This document shows positions 16,468-25,066 of a DNA stretch of 64,000 nt, one piece after another. A program made the position numbers and the translations under genes. The DNA lies in assembly GCF_030818695.1 (NCBI RefSeq), contig NZ_JAUTAR010000001.1, positions 744,001 through 808,000 on the forward strand. Reading direction: 5' to 3'. Source of the DNA: Chryseobacterium sp. SORGH_AS_0447. Lineage in GTDB: Bacteria > Bacteroidota > Bacteroidia > Flavobacteriales > Weeksellaceae. Under the pieces are notes generated by a model, which had not been told where the DNA came from, searched no databases, and saw nothing but the letters and a program-made list of their open reading frames with translations. How positions within the stretch are numbered: the first letter of the stretch is position 1; every line of letters begins with the position of its first letter.

Positions 16468-17067
16468 ATGAAAAAATTAGTATTCGCCTTTTTTGTTTTC
16501 TTAACAGGGATGATCTTCGGGCAGAAAATGAAAGTAACTTCCGGCAATTTCGATTTCTTAAAAGGACAGACCGAGCTGAATCTGCAGATGGATTACAGCC
16601 ATGTTGAATTTTACAAAGAGAACATGAATGAAGTTGAATATATTGCCAAGCAGCAAAAAGATATCCAGAAAGCCGGTAAAAGCCCTGACGAATTTGAAAA
16701 ATGGAAAAAAGACTGGGAATATTCCAAGAATACCCAATTCGTAGATAAATTTCTGGCTTCAATGAATAAAAATACGGATATTAAAACCTCCGTTAATAAC
16801 CCAGCTGCAAAATATACGCTGATTGTAGAAACCGTATGGATTTATCCGGGATGGTTCGGAGGAATTATGAACCAGCCGTCCAAGCTGAGCACCCTTTTAA
16901 AATTTGTGGAGACTTCAGATCCTTCTCACGTTTTACTGGAAATTGACAGCAAAAATGCGCCCGGCGATAATTTCGTAGGATTGCCGAATAACAACGACCG
17001 GATTTCGGAAGGATATGTCAAAACAGCAAAGACATTGGCCCATATGATTGAAAAGAAGATCAAATAA
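16468..17067 (+). CDS. Secreted hypothetical protein in the pigment cluster
   Basis: 199 residues with an N-terminal signal peptide (about 1-19, LVFAFFVFLTGMIFGQ) and a mature part with a WIYPGWFGGIMNQPS segment near 118-132 and a C-terminal amphipathic helix (VKTAKTLAHMIEKKIK). I do not recognise a named domain. It follows the acyl ligase by 27 bp on the same strand and is followed by a bidirectional terminator. A periplasmic or outer-membrane accessory function is a guess. Confidence 0.75.
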   Translation: MKKLVFAFFVFLTGMIFGQKMKVTSGNFDFLKGQTELNLQMDYSHVEFYKENMNEVEYIAKQQKDIQKAGKSPDEFEKWKKDWEYSKNTQFVDKFLASMNKNTDIKTSVNNPAAKYTLIVETVWIYPGWFGGIMNQPSKLSTLLKFVETSDPSHVLLEIDSKNAPGDNFVGLPNNNDRISEGYVKTAKTLAHMIEKKIK

Positions 17068-17083
17068 CTAAGTCAGATAAAAT

Positions 17084-17116
17084 AAATACGCTTCCGGTTA
17101 GGGAAGCGTATTTTTT
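17084..17116. terminator. Bidirectional terminator between convergent genes
   Basis: A perfect 12-bp stem (17084-17095 with 17102-17113) and 6-nt loop, with A-rich and T-rich flanks on the two sides. It lies between the stops of the secreted protein gene (+) and the halogenase-like gene (-), serving both. Confidence 0.88.
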
Positions 17117-18359
17117 ATGCCTGTTGCTTTTCTGTTTTTATAAATTCGGCTAAGTTTTTAATCGCCGTATCGTGTATTCTTACGAACGTATTTTTCTTGT
17201 TCCAGACATAGCCGGCCAGCACGGCGCAGATCTTTCTTTTGACATCCGGATTTTCCGGCTGGTGGAAAAAAAGCTCCTGAAGATTTCCGGTATACCATTC
17301 TTTTACATACGTCGTGAAAACATCCACCCCATAAAGAATGTAATCTGCGTATTCTTTTTGCCAGTCGATTTTTTCACTGTTCAGCTGTCTCAAGGCTAAT
17401 TTTGCCGCCAGCATTCCGGATTCCGTGGCAAAAGCCATCCCCGAAGAGAAAACAGGATCCAGGAATTCCGAAGCATTCCCCGTGAGTGCAAAACCGTCCC
17501 CGAAAAGGCTTTTTACCGAACATGAATAATCTTTAAGATGTCTCGGCTCAAACAGGAAATCCACATCTCCGAAACGTTTTACATAATAATCCGATAAGGA
17601 AATGGCTTTCCGCAACGCTTCGGCTGCATCGCCGTTTTCAGATAATTGGTCGATATATTCCGTAGGTCCTACGATACCTACACTTGTATTTCCATTGGAG
17701 AAAGGGATTACCCAAAGCCAGACTTCCGTTTCAATGATATCGAAAGAAATCAGCGTTCCTTCGGTTCCCTCTTCACGGTTGATGTCTTTTACATGGGAAA
17801 AAATAGCGGAGTGGGGCGATAGTTTCGATGGCTTTTCAAGATCCAGAAGTCTTGGTAGTACCCTTCCGTAACCACTGGAATCAATTACGAATTTGGCATG
17901 GATTTCTTTTGTTTCGCCGTCTTTCGTTTTTACAGTCGTTACAGAATCCGTTCCGTTGAATTCAATACCGGTAACTTCGGTTTCAAATTCCAGGTCAATG
18001 CCCTTGTTGATTACTTCCTGTGCTAAAGCATTATCAAAATCCGCTCTCGGAACCTGCCAGGTCCAGTCCCAGCCTTCCCCGAATTTATTGCTGAAATCAA
18101 AAATACAAACTTCGTTGCCTCTTAAAAAACGTGCGCCCAATTTCTTTTCAAATCCCATTTTATCCAGTGCCGGAAAAAGGCCGGCCTCGTCAAAATGATC
18201 CATCACCCGTGGAATCAGGCTTTCCCCAACCACCAATCTGGGAAACTTCGTTTTTTCAACAACTTTTACGCTGACGTTGTTCTTCTTTAAGTATGAAGAA
18301 GATACGCATCCGGATGGCCCGGCTCCGATTACAAGAACGTCAACAAATTCTTTGCTCAT
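17115..18359 (-). CDS. Flavin-dependent halogenase-like monooxygenase
   Basis: 414 residues. The FAD-binding GAGPSG is at 12-17. WLWVIP at 214-219 fits the WxWxIP motif of flavin-dependent halogenases, and a lysine pair (K72/K73 in FEKKLGARF) sits where the catalytic lysine of these enzymes is expected. The second FAD segment GDGFALTGNASEFLDPVFSSG is at 287-307. Flexirubins are often chlorinated on the phenyl ring, so halogenation of the aryl head is likely; hydroxylation by the same fold cannot be excluded. The gene is divergent from the ammonia-lyase gene with nearly touching promoters. Confidence 0.82.
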   Translation of the reverse strand: MSKEFVDVLVIGAGPSGCVSSSYLKKNNVSVKVVEKTKFPRLVVGESLIPRVMDHFDEAGLFPALDKMGFEKKLGARFLRGNEVCIFDFSNKFGEGWDWTWQVPRADFDNALAQEVINKGIDLEFETEVTGIEFNGTDSVTTVKTKDGETKEIHAKFVIDSSGYGRVLPRLLDLEKPSKLSPHSAIFSHVKDINREEGTEGTLISFDIIETEVWLWVIPFSNGNTSVGIVGPTEYIDQLSENGDAAEALRKAISLSDYYVKRFGDVDFLFEPRHLKDYSCSVKSLFGDGFALTGNASEFLDPVFSSGMAFATESGMLAAKLALRQLNSEKIDWQKEYADYILYGVDVFTTYVKEWYTGNLQELFFHQPENPDVKRKICAVLAGYVWNKKNTFVRIHDTAIKNLAEFIKTEKQQA

Positions 18360-18388
18360 CTTTGATTTTTTATTTTAATAATAACTTC

Positions 18389-18396
18389 TATCTTTG
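18389..18396 (+). promoter_or_regulatory. Ammonia-lyase promoter minus-7 box
   Basis: TATCTTTG matches TAnnTTTG; a TTTG at 18361-18364 is a possible but distant (24 bp) minus-33 element. Only 3 bp separate this box from the opposing minus-7 box of the halogenase gene. Confidence 0.55.
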
Positions 18397-18399
18397 CCG

Positions 18400-18432
18400 C
18401 AAAATTAATGACAATTAATTAATAATTACAAA
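18400..18432 (-). promoter_or_regulatory. Halogenase promoter
   Basis: Minus-strand TAATTTTG (18400-18407) preceded, 21 bp upstream, by TTTTG (18429 onward on the plus strand). It matches the Bacteroidota consensus and faces the ammonia-lyase promoter. Confidence 0.55.
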
Positions 18433-18458
18433 ATTATCTTATTATTACTTTTTAATTA

Positions 18459-19979
18459 ATGAAAATAAACAACTTTTTAGAACTGAGCGACTTTAAAAAA
18501 GTCATCATTGAGAATGAGAAAATAGAACTGGATGAAACGCTTCTTGCCAGAGTGGATGAAAGTTTTCGGTTTTTAAAAGAATTTTCAAAGAATAAAGTAA
18601 TATATGGAGTGAATACGGGCTTCGGTCCGATGGCGCAGTTCAAGATCAGTGATGAAGATACGCATCAGCTTCAGTACAACCTGATCAGGAGCCATTCTTC
18701 CGGGATGGGCAACCCGCTTCCTGCCGATGAAGCGAAGGCATGTATGCTGGCAAGGCTGAATACATTGTCGCTTGGGAAATCAGGAGTTCATCACTCGGTT
18801 GTATATTTACTTAAAGAATTAATCAACAGGGATATTACACCGCTGATTTTTGAGCACGGAGGAGTAGGGGCAAGCGGTGATTTGGTACAGCTGGCTCACT
18901 TGGCTTTGGTGCTGATCGGAGAAGGCGAAGTTTTTTACCAGGGGGAAAGAAGACCGACGAAAGAAGTATTTGAAGCGGAAAGTCTTGAACCGATTCAGGT
19001 TGAAATCCGGGAAGGGCTTGCGCTGATGAACGGAACTTCCGTGATGTCGGGAATTGGGGTGGTTAACGCACATAAAGCAAACCAGTTAACTGATATTTCC
19101 CTTAAATTATCCTGTGCTATTAATGAAATTGTTCAGGCTTATGACGACCACTTGTCAGAAGTGCTGAACGGGACCAAGCTGCATGCCGGTCAACAGAAGA
19201 TCGCATCAAAAATGCGTGCCCATTTATCCGACAGCAAGCTGATCCGGAAAAGAGCCGACCATTTATATACCCATTTTGAAGAGCAGGAGAAAGTATTCAA
19301 GGAAAAAGTTCAGGAATATTACTCTTTACGTTGTGTTCCGCAGATTTTGGGACCTGTCCTGGATACATTGGAATACACGGAAAAAGTATTGGAAAACGAG
19401 ATCAATTCAGCAAACGATAACCCGATCATTAATGTGGAAGATCAGCATGTGTACCACGGCGGAAATTTCCATGGCGATTATATTTCGCTGGAAATGGACA
19501 AGCTGAAGATCGTGGTTACCAAACTGACGATGCTGGCAGAACGGCAGCTGAATTATCTTTTGAATGCAAAAATCAACGAAATCCTGCCTCCGTTTGTTAA
19601 TTTGGGCAAGCTGGGCTTCAATTTCGGAATGCAGGGGGTTCAGTTTACGGCGACTTCCACAACTGCAGAAAGTCAGATGCTCTCCAACCCGATGTATGTT
19701 CACAGTATTCCTAATAATAATGACAATCAGGATATTGTAAGTATGGGGACAAATGCAGCGGTGATTTGCAGAAAGGTTATTGAAAATGCGTTTGAAGTGC
19801 TTACCATTGAAGCCATCACCATTGTTCAGGCTATCGAATATCTTGGGTTTCAGGATAAAATTTCATCGGCAACAAAAGAACTGTATGATGAAATAAGAAA
19901 GATTATTCCAGCATTTTCCAATGATATGGTGATGTATCCGTATCTGCAGGAAGTGAAAAATTATCTGAAAAATTTGTAA
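18459..19979 (+). CDS. Aromatic amino acid ammonia-lyase (tyrosine/histidine ammonia-lyase family)
   Basis: 506 residues of the MIO-dependent lyase family. The A138-S139-G140 triad in GGVGASGDLVQLAHLAL forms the MIO cofactor; the catalytic tyrosine is Y49 in IYGVNTGFGPMAQ. The selectivity loop reads LQYNLIRSHSSG (71-82), the pattern I recall from the Flavobacterium tyrosine ammonia-lyase, and the gene is far from any histidine-utilisation gene. It therefore most likely makes 4-coumarate from tyrosine as the starter of the aryl polyene. Genome annotation pipelines often call this HutH. Confidence 0.88.
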   Translation: MKINNFLELSDFKKVIIENEKIELDETLLARVDESFRFLKEFSKNKVIYGVNTGFGPMAQFKISDEDTHQLQYNLIRSHSSGMGNPLPADEAKACMLARLNTLSLGKSGVHHSVVYLLKELINRDITPLIFEHGGVGASGDLVQLAHLALVLIGEGEVFYQGERRPTKEVFEAESLEPIQVEIREGLALMNGTSVMSGIGVVNAHKANQLTDISLKLSCAINEIVQAYDDHLSEVLNGTKLHAGQQKIASKMRAHLSDSKLIRKRADHLYTHFEEQEKVFKEKVQEYYSLRCVPQILGPVLDTLEYTEKVLENEINSANDNPIINVEDQHVYHGGNFHGDYISLEMDKLKIVVTKLTMLAERQLNYLLNAKINEILPPFVNLGKLGFNFGMQGVQFTATSTTAESQMLSNPMYVHSIPNNNDNQDIVSMGTNAAVICRKVIENAFEVLTIEAITIVQAIEYLGFQDKISSATKELYDEIRKIIPAFSNDMVMYPYLQEVKNYLKNL

Positions 19980-20043
19980 CCTCTCGGGAATACAGGTTGT
20001 CATAAAAGAATATACCAAAAACTAAAACTAACATACGCTACAC

Positions 20044-20775
20044 ATGAAATGTGCAATCATCACAGGCGGCTCCAGGGGAATTGGAAGAGCTATCTGTATT
20101 AAACTGGCAGAAGAAAAGAATTATCATCTGCTGATTAACTACACTTCAAATGAGGCGGCGGCAAGAGAAACGCTGGCCAAAGTTGAAGAACTGGGGGCTA
20201 CGGGAGAGATCCTGAAATTCGACGTTGGTAATGCCGAAGAAACACAGGCTGTTTTAACCCAATGGCAGGAAAACAATCCGAATGCAATCGTTGAGGTGAT
20301 TGTAAACAATGCCGGGATCACGAGGGACGGATTGTTTATGTGGATGCCGAGCGAAGACTGGAATGCGGTGATCAACACAAGTCTGAACGGCTTTTTTAAT
20401 GTAACGAACTTTTTCATTCAGAAGCTTTTGCGCAACAAATACGGACGGATCATCAATATGGTTTCCGTTTCCGGAGTAAAAGGGACCGCAGGACAAACCA
20501 ATTATTCTGCCGCAAAAGGAGCTTTGGTAGGCGCTACAAAAGCGCTGGCACAGGAAGTAGCGAAAAGAAATATCACCGTGAATGCGGTGGCACCGGGATT
20601 CATCAAGACCGATATGACGCAGGAATTCAATGAAGATGAATTAAAAGCAATGATTCCTGCCAACCGTTTCGGTGAAGCAGAAGAGGTGGCTGATCTCGTA
20701 GCATTTTTAGCTTCGAAAAAATCATCGTACATTACAGGCGAAGTCATTAATATTAACGGCGGAATCTACTCATAA
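20044..20775 (+). CDS. 3-oxoacyl-ACP reductase (FabG-like, aryl-polyene ketoreductase)
   Basis: 243-residue short-chain dehydrogenase. The NADPH-binding motif TGGSRGIG is at 7-14, NNAG at 88-91, the catalytic serine in NMVSVSG (S141/S143), and Y154-x-x-x-K158 (NYSAAKG). The C-terminal TGEVININGG is standard for FabG. In the pigment pathway it should reduce the beta-keto group after each condensation. It lies between the ammonia-lyase and a ketosynthase gene; the following intergenic gap carries a hairpin repeat. Confidence 0.9.
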   Translation: MKCAIITGGSRGIGRAICIKLAEEKNYHLLINYTSNEAAARETLAKVEELGATGEILKFDVGNAEETQAVLTQWQENNPNAIVEVIVNNAGITRDGLFMWMPSEDWNAVINTSLNGFFNVTNFFIQKLLRNKYGRIINMVSVSGVKGTAGQTNYSAAKGALVGATKALAQEVAKRNITVNAVAPGFIKTDMTQEFNEDELKAMIPANRFGEAEEVADLVAFLASKKSSYITGEVININGGIYS

Positions 20776-20778
20776 ATT

Positions 20779-20856
20779 AATGTAACAAGATACCAGTGTA
20801 TCAATATACCAATGAATACGGATTGATAAGAATTGTTACATTGCCAGATTGATACA
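20779..20856. repeat. Intergenic hairpin repeat, copy A (GTAACAAT/GTATCAAT family)
   Basis: Two nested or alternative inverted repeats: AATGTAACAA (20779-20788) with TTGTTACATT (20833-20842), and TGTATCAAT (20797-20805) with ATTGATACA (20848-20856). Words such as TGTATCAAT, ATACCAATG and TTGTTACAT recur in three other gaps of the pigment cluster. Confidence 0.7.
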
Positions 20857-20873
20857 TTGTTAAATTTAACAAC

Positions 20874-22094
20874 ATGGAAAATAGGGTTGTCATTACCGGA
20901 ATGGGAATTTATTCCTGCATCGGAACTTCTTTGGAAGAGGTGAAGGAATCTTTATTTCACGGGAAATCCGGTATTTTTTTAGTAGACGAAAGAAAAGAAT
21001 TCGGGTTCAGATCCGGATTAGCGGGTGTTGTTCCGAAGCCGGACCTGAAAAATCTTCTCAACCGCAGGCAACGTGTGAGCATGGGGGAAGAAAGCGAATA
21101 TGCGTATATCGCTACTTTAGATGCTTTAAAGCAGGCAGGTATAGACCAGGATTTTTTAGACCACCATGAGGTTGGAATTTTATACGGAAACGACAGTGTT
21201 TCCCAAGCTGTGGTGGAATCTATTGATATTGCCAGGGAGAAAAAAGATACGACCTTAATGGGTTCAGGAGCCATCTTCAAGTCGATGAACTCTACGGTAA
21301 CGATGAATCTTTCCACAATTTTTAAATTGAGAGGGATTAATCTTACAATCAGTGCGGCTTGCGCAAGCGGTTCCCATTCTCTGGGATTGGCTTTTATGAT
21401 GATTAAAAACGGGTTTCAGGATATGATCGTCTGCGGAGGAGCCCAGGAAACCAATAAATATTCAATGGCGAGCTTTGACGGGCTGGGGGTTTTCTCCGTA
21501 CGTGAAGATGAACCGACTAAAGCTTCAAGGCCTTTTGATTCCGGCAGGGACGGGCTGATCCCGAGCGGCGGCGGCGCAACGCTTATCGTCGAAAGTCTCG
21601 AATCGGCACAGAAAAGAGGAGCCAACATCATCGCAGAAATCGTAGGTTACGGATTCTCATCAAACGGTGGACATATTTCCACTCCAAATGTGGATGGACC
21701 GGCACTGGCGATGGGAAGAGCATTAAAACAATCGGGCTTAACTGCACAAGAAATCGATTATATAAATGCTCATGCTACGTCAACCCCGATCGGCGATGCC
21801 AACGAGGCAAAAGCGATTTATGAAATCTTCGGTGGAGAAGTTCCCGTAAGCTCTACCAAATCCATGACCGGGCACGAATGCTGGATGGCCGGAGCGAGTG
21901 AAGTGATCTACTCAATCCTGATGATGCAGAACGGCTTTATTGCCCCGAATATTAATCTGGAACATCCTGATGATGAGGCAAAAAAGATAAATCTGATCGC
22001 CGAAACAAAAAGTCAAAAAATTGACGTATTTTTGTCGAATTCTTTCGGATTTGGGGGAACCAACTCCGCATTAATTGTTAAAAAATTTAATTAA
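20874..22094 (+). CDS. Beta-ketoacyl-ACP synthase (FabF-like)
   Basis: 406-residue KAS II-type condensing enzyme with a full Cys-His-His triad: C163 (SAACASGSHSLG), H300 (NAHATSTP) and H334 (SMTGHECWMAGASE). The last motif departs from the usual GHLLGAAG, as often in aryl-polyene ketosynthases. It probably elongates the polyene or supplies the alkyl chains. It is immediately followed by an ACP gene 4 bp after its stop, a typical KS-ACP pairing. Confidence 0.9.
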   Translation: MENRVVITGMGIYSCIGTSLEEVKESLFHGKSGIFLVDERKEFGFRSGLAGVVPKPDLKNLLNRRQRVSMGEESEYAYIATLDALKQAGIDQDFLDHHEVGILYGNDSVSQAVVESIDIAREKKDTTLMGSGAIFKSMNSTVTMNLSTIFKLRGINLTISAACASGSHSLGLAFMMIKNGFQDMIVCGGAQETNKYSMASFDGLGVFSVREDEPTKASRPFDSGRDGLIPSGGGATLIVESLESAQKRGANIIAEIVGYGFSSNGGHISTPNVDGPALAMGRALKQSGLTAQEIDYINAHATSTPIGDANEAKAIYEIFGGEVPVSSTKSMTGHECWMAGASEVIYSILMMQNGFIAPNINLEHPDDEAKKINLIAETKSQKIDVFLSNSFGFGGTNSALIVKKFN

Positions 22095-22098
22095 AAAC

Positions 22099-22353
22099 AT
22101 GGAAAGGGAAAAAATTATTGCGATCGTTAATGATTTTTTGGTGAATGAATTTGAGGTGGACGGTGATGAAATCAGCAACGGGGCAAACTTAAAAACGACG
22201 CTTGGGCTCGACAGCCTGGATTATATTGACATGGTGGTGGTGATCGAATCTAATTTCGGGGTGAAACTGGGGGAAGCAGACTTCAAGAAAATGGTGACGT
22301 TCGACGATTTCTACACCACGATTGAAAACAAAATCACAGAAAAGAATAAATAA
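22099..22353 (+). CDS. Acyl carrier protein
   Basis: 84 residues from the ATG at 22099 (MEREKIIAIVNDFL); an in-frame upstream Met lies within the preceding ketosynthase gene. The phosphopantetheine attachment serine is S39 in LGLDSLDYIDMV. It carries the growing aryl-polyene or fatty acyl chain. It is one of two ACPs in the cluster; the other is at 35188-35445. No phosphopantetheinyl transferase is encoded in the window. Confidence 0.93.
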   Translation: MEREKIIAIVNDFLVNEFEVDGDEISNGANLKTTLGLDSLDYIDMVVVIESNFGVKLGEADFKKMVTFDDFYTTIENKITEKNK

Positions 22354-22360
22354 TCTAATG

Positions 22361-22418
22361 ATGTATCGATGTAACAATCTGCCAATGAAATAATTGCTAC
22401 ACTGTTACATCGATATAT
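22361..22418. repeat. Intergenic hairpin repeat, copy B
   Basis: Arms ATGTATCGATGTAACA (22361-22376) and TGTTACATCGATATAT (22403-22418) pair over 16 bp with one G-U. It fills most of the gap between the ACP and acyltransferase genes and shares words with copies A, C and D. Confidence 0.75.
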
Positions 22419-22441
22419 TGTTACATTATCAAACTAATGCT

Positions 22442-23326
22442 ATGAACAAGTGGAAAGGTAAATCCAAAGGAACCATCCTGGGCTACCGGATTTTTGTCTG
22501 GTGCATTAAAAATATCGGGATCCGAAGTTCCTATTTTGTGCTTTATTTTGTCGCTTTCTACTATTTCCTATTCGAGAAAAAAAGCAATACCTACTACCGG
22601 TACTATTTTCGGGAAAGACTGAAATACAGCTACTGGAAAACTAAAATCTCTTTATTTAAAAATTATTTCACTTTCGGAACCGTTCTCATTGATAAAACGG
22701 CCATTTCCGCAGGACTAAGGAATAAATATACCTACGAATTCGACGGAATTGAAAATCTGAGGAACCTGTTGGCAGAAAAAAAAGGCGGGGTGCTCATCAG
22801 CGCGCACATCGGAAACTTTGAAATTGCAGAACATTTTTTTGCCGATATCGATTTCGACTGCCAGATCAATTTAGTGACTACCGATCAGGAAGTTACCGTG
22901 ATTAAGGAATACCTGGAAAGTGTTTCCGTAAAACAGAGCAGCATTAGATTTATTTATGTAAAAGAAGATATGTCCCATATTTTCGAGATCAATGAAGCAT
23001 TGTCTAACAACGAGCTCATCTGCTTTACCGGCGACCGTTATTTCGAAGGCTCCAAGTTTCTGGAAAGTGAATTACTCGGTAAAACTGCCAAATTTCCGGC
23101 CGGGCCTTTTCTTATTGCCTCCAGATTGGGTGTTCCGGTAGTGTATGTCTATGTCATGAAAGAAAATAATCTTCATTACCATCTGTACGCGCGGGTCGCT
23201 CAAAATGTTAAAAAACGGGATGCCCAGGGCCTTCTCAACTCCTATACCCAAAATCTGGAATCCATGATCAGGAAATATCCCCTTCAGTGGTTCAATTATT
23301 TTGATTTTTGGGATAATATTGATTAA
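22442..23326 (+). CDS. LpxL/HtrB-like acyltransferase
   Basis: 294 residues from the ATG at 22442 (MNKWKGKSKGTILGYRIFVW); earlier in-frame codons lie in the hairpin repeat. The HX4E motif of the lysophospholipid/lipid A acyltransferase family is H122-I-G-N-F-E127. An N-terminal hydrophobic segment (about 27-45) anchors it to the membrane. Aryl-polyene clusters regularly carry such a protein, thought to attach the polyene to a lipid or glycan acceptor. In this hybrid cluster it is one of several candidates for making the flexirubin ester. Confidence 0.85.
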   Translation: MNKWKGKSKGTILGYRIFVWCIKNIGIRSSYFVLYFVAFYYFLFEKKSNTYYRYYFRERLKYSYWKTKISLFKNYFTFGTVLIDKTAISAGLRNKYTYEFDGIENLRNLLAEKKGGVLISAHIGNFEIAEHFFADIDFDCQINLVTTDQEVTVIKEYLESVSVKQSSIRFIYVKEDMSHIFEINEALSNNELICFTGDRYFEGSKFLESELLGKTAKFPAGPFLIASRLGVPVVYVYVMKENNLHYHLYARVAQNVKKRDAQGLLNSYTQNLESMIRKYPLQWFNYFDFWDNID

Positions 23327-23527
23327 TTTTCCTACTTTTACCTAAAATAAAACTAATATTTAACTCAAACATTAAGTGATTGGGATATTTAAAATCTAAG
23401 TCGTAAGTTGCTTTTTATCTTTGCTGATTGTTAATGCGTTTGCAAATCTGAAACATCCGGCAGTTAAGAAAAAATCTTGTGAACTTTGCATTTTAAAATT
23501 CAGCATCACTAAACACAGCTTTTCTCC

Positions 23528-25066
23528 TTGAAAAAAGAATTTGATATACTGGTAATCGGCAGCGGATTGGGCGGTCTTGTTTCAGCGCTTGTTTTAGCGA
23601 AAGAAGGCCTGAAGGTGTGCGTGCTGGAGAAAAATAACCAGTATGGCGGAAATCTGCAGACTTTTTCCCGGGACAAGCTTATTTTCGATACCGGCGTTCA
23701 TTATCTGGGCGGGCTTTCCGAAGGCCAGAACCTTCATCAGTATTTTTCCTATCTCGGGATCATGGATGAGCTTCAGCTTCAGCAGATGGATGGGAACGGA
23801 TACGATAAAATTACTTTCGGAGACGACAAAACCGAATATCCTCATGCACAGGGCTACAGCAATTTTGTAGAACAGCTGGCCTGGCATTTTCCTGAAGAAC
23901 GGGAGAATCTGGAAAATTATTGTGAAGAAATCCAGCGGGTTTGCAGTCAGTTTCCGAGATATAACCTGGTAGGGAAAGACAATTATAACGAAGAGATCCT
24001 GCATCTTAATACCAAACGGTTTATCGAATCCATTACACAAAACACGACACTGCAGTCGGTTTTGTTGGGATCGAATTTTTTATACGCCGGAGATTCAGAA
24101 AATGTACCGTTTTATGTTCATGCGCTAACGGTAAACTCTTATATTCAAAGTGCTTACAAGTGTATAAAGGGCGGAAGCCAGATATCCAAGCTGCTCATCC
24201 GCAGATTAAGGGAACACGGCGCGGAAGTTCATAAGCATTCGGAAGTTTCGGAATTTATATTTGGGGACGATCAGGCTTTAACCGGTGTAAGAATTTCGAC
24301 CGGAAAAGAATATTATGCAAAGACATTTATTTCCAATATCGAAATCCGTTCTGCAATTCGGCTGATCGGTGAGCACCGTTTAAAAAAATCTTTTCTGAAC
24401 AGGATTAAAAGCTGGGAACCGGTATCTTCCTGTTTCAGTGTATACCTGGTGCTGAAACCGCATTCGGTTCCGGATTTTAATTATAACATATACCATTATT
24501 CAAATGAAGGAATGGTATGGAATGCCCATCGTTATGAAAAAGATTCCTGGCCGGAAACGTATATGCTTTCTTCAACAGAATCAAAGCATTATCCCGGATT
24601 TGCCGAAAGCCTTACGGCAATTTCCTACATGGATTTTGCGGAGGTAGAAGAGTGGAAAAACACCTTTAATACCGTAGCAGAAGAGCAGAATCGGGGAGAG
24701 CGGTATGAAAAATTTAAGCTTGCGAAAGCTGAAAAGATGATTGATGAGCTGGAGAAGAAAATTCCCGGTTTGCGGAAGTCGGTTAAGAGAATCTATACTT
24801 CTTCGCCGCTGTCTTACCGCGATTATATCGGCAGCTGTAACGGAAATATGTACGGTTACATGAAAAGTTCTGAAAACCCTCTGAAAACAATGGTTTCTCC
24901 GAGAACAAAGATTGATAATCTTTTTCTTACCGGACAGTCTGTAAATATGCACGGAATCTTAGGCTGTACCATCGGCGCTTTCAATACCTGCGCGGAAATC
25001 CTTGGAAAGGAAGTGATTGATGAAAGATTAATACAACTGATTAATAAAAATAAAGGTGAAGAATAG
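23528..25066 (+). CDS. CrtI/phytoene-desaturase-like FAD oxidoreductase
   Basis: 512 residues. The Rossmann FAD site is GSGLGGL (11-17) and the C-terminal FAD segment is NLFLTGQSVNMHGILGCTIGA. Closest in style to CrtI-like and retinol-saturase-like oxidoreductases. It starts at a TTG (23528) directly before KKEFDILVIG; no ATG is available, making a second TTG start in this cluster. A TATCTTTG box at 23416-23423 suggests its own promoter. In the pigment pathway a redox step on the polyene or ring is likely, but the exact reaction is unknown. Confidence 0.82.
   Translation: MKKEFDILVIGSGLGGLVSALVLAKEGLKVCVLEKNNQYGGNLQTFSRDKLIFDTGVHYLGGLSEGQNLHQYFSYLGIMDELQLQQMDGNGYDKITFGDDKTEYPHAQGYSNFVEQLAWHFPEERENLENYCEEIQRVCSQFPRYNLVGKDNYNEEILHLNTKRFIESITQNTTLQSVLLGSNFLYAGDSENVPFYVHALTVNSYIQSAYKCIKGGSQISKLLIRRLREHGAEVHKHSEVSEFIFGDDQALTGVRISTGKEYYAKTFISNIEIRSAIRLIGEHRLKKSFLNRIKSWEPVSSCFSVYLVLKPHSVPDFNYNIYHYSNEGMVWNAHRYEKDSWPETYMLSSTESKHYPGFAESLTAISYMDFAEVEEWKNTFNTVAEEQNRGERYEKFKLAKAEKMIDELEKKIPGLRKSVKRIYTSSPLSYRDYIGSCNGNMYGYMKSSENPLKTMVSPRTKIDNLFLTGQSVNMHGILGCTIGAFNTCAEILGKEVIDERLIQLINKNKGEE

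Noticed and set aside
18459..19979. Calling the ammonia-lyase HutH of histidine degradation
   Set aside because: No hutU, hutI or hutG neighbours; the gene is in a tyrosine-derived pigment cluster with the substrate-loop pattern of Flavobacterium tyrosine ammonia-lyase.
22075..22098. Longer ACP start at 22075
   Set aside because: It would place eight residues (MLKNLIKN) inside the ketosynthase coding end; the ATG at 22099 gives the standard ACP length.
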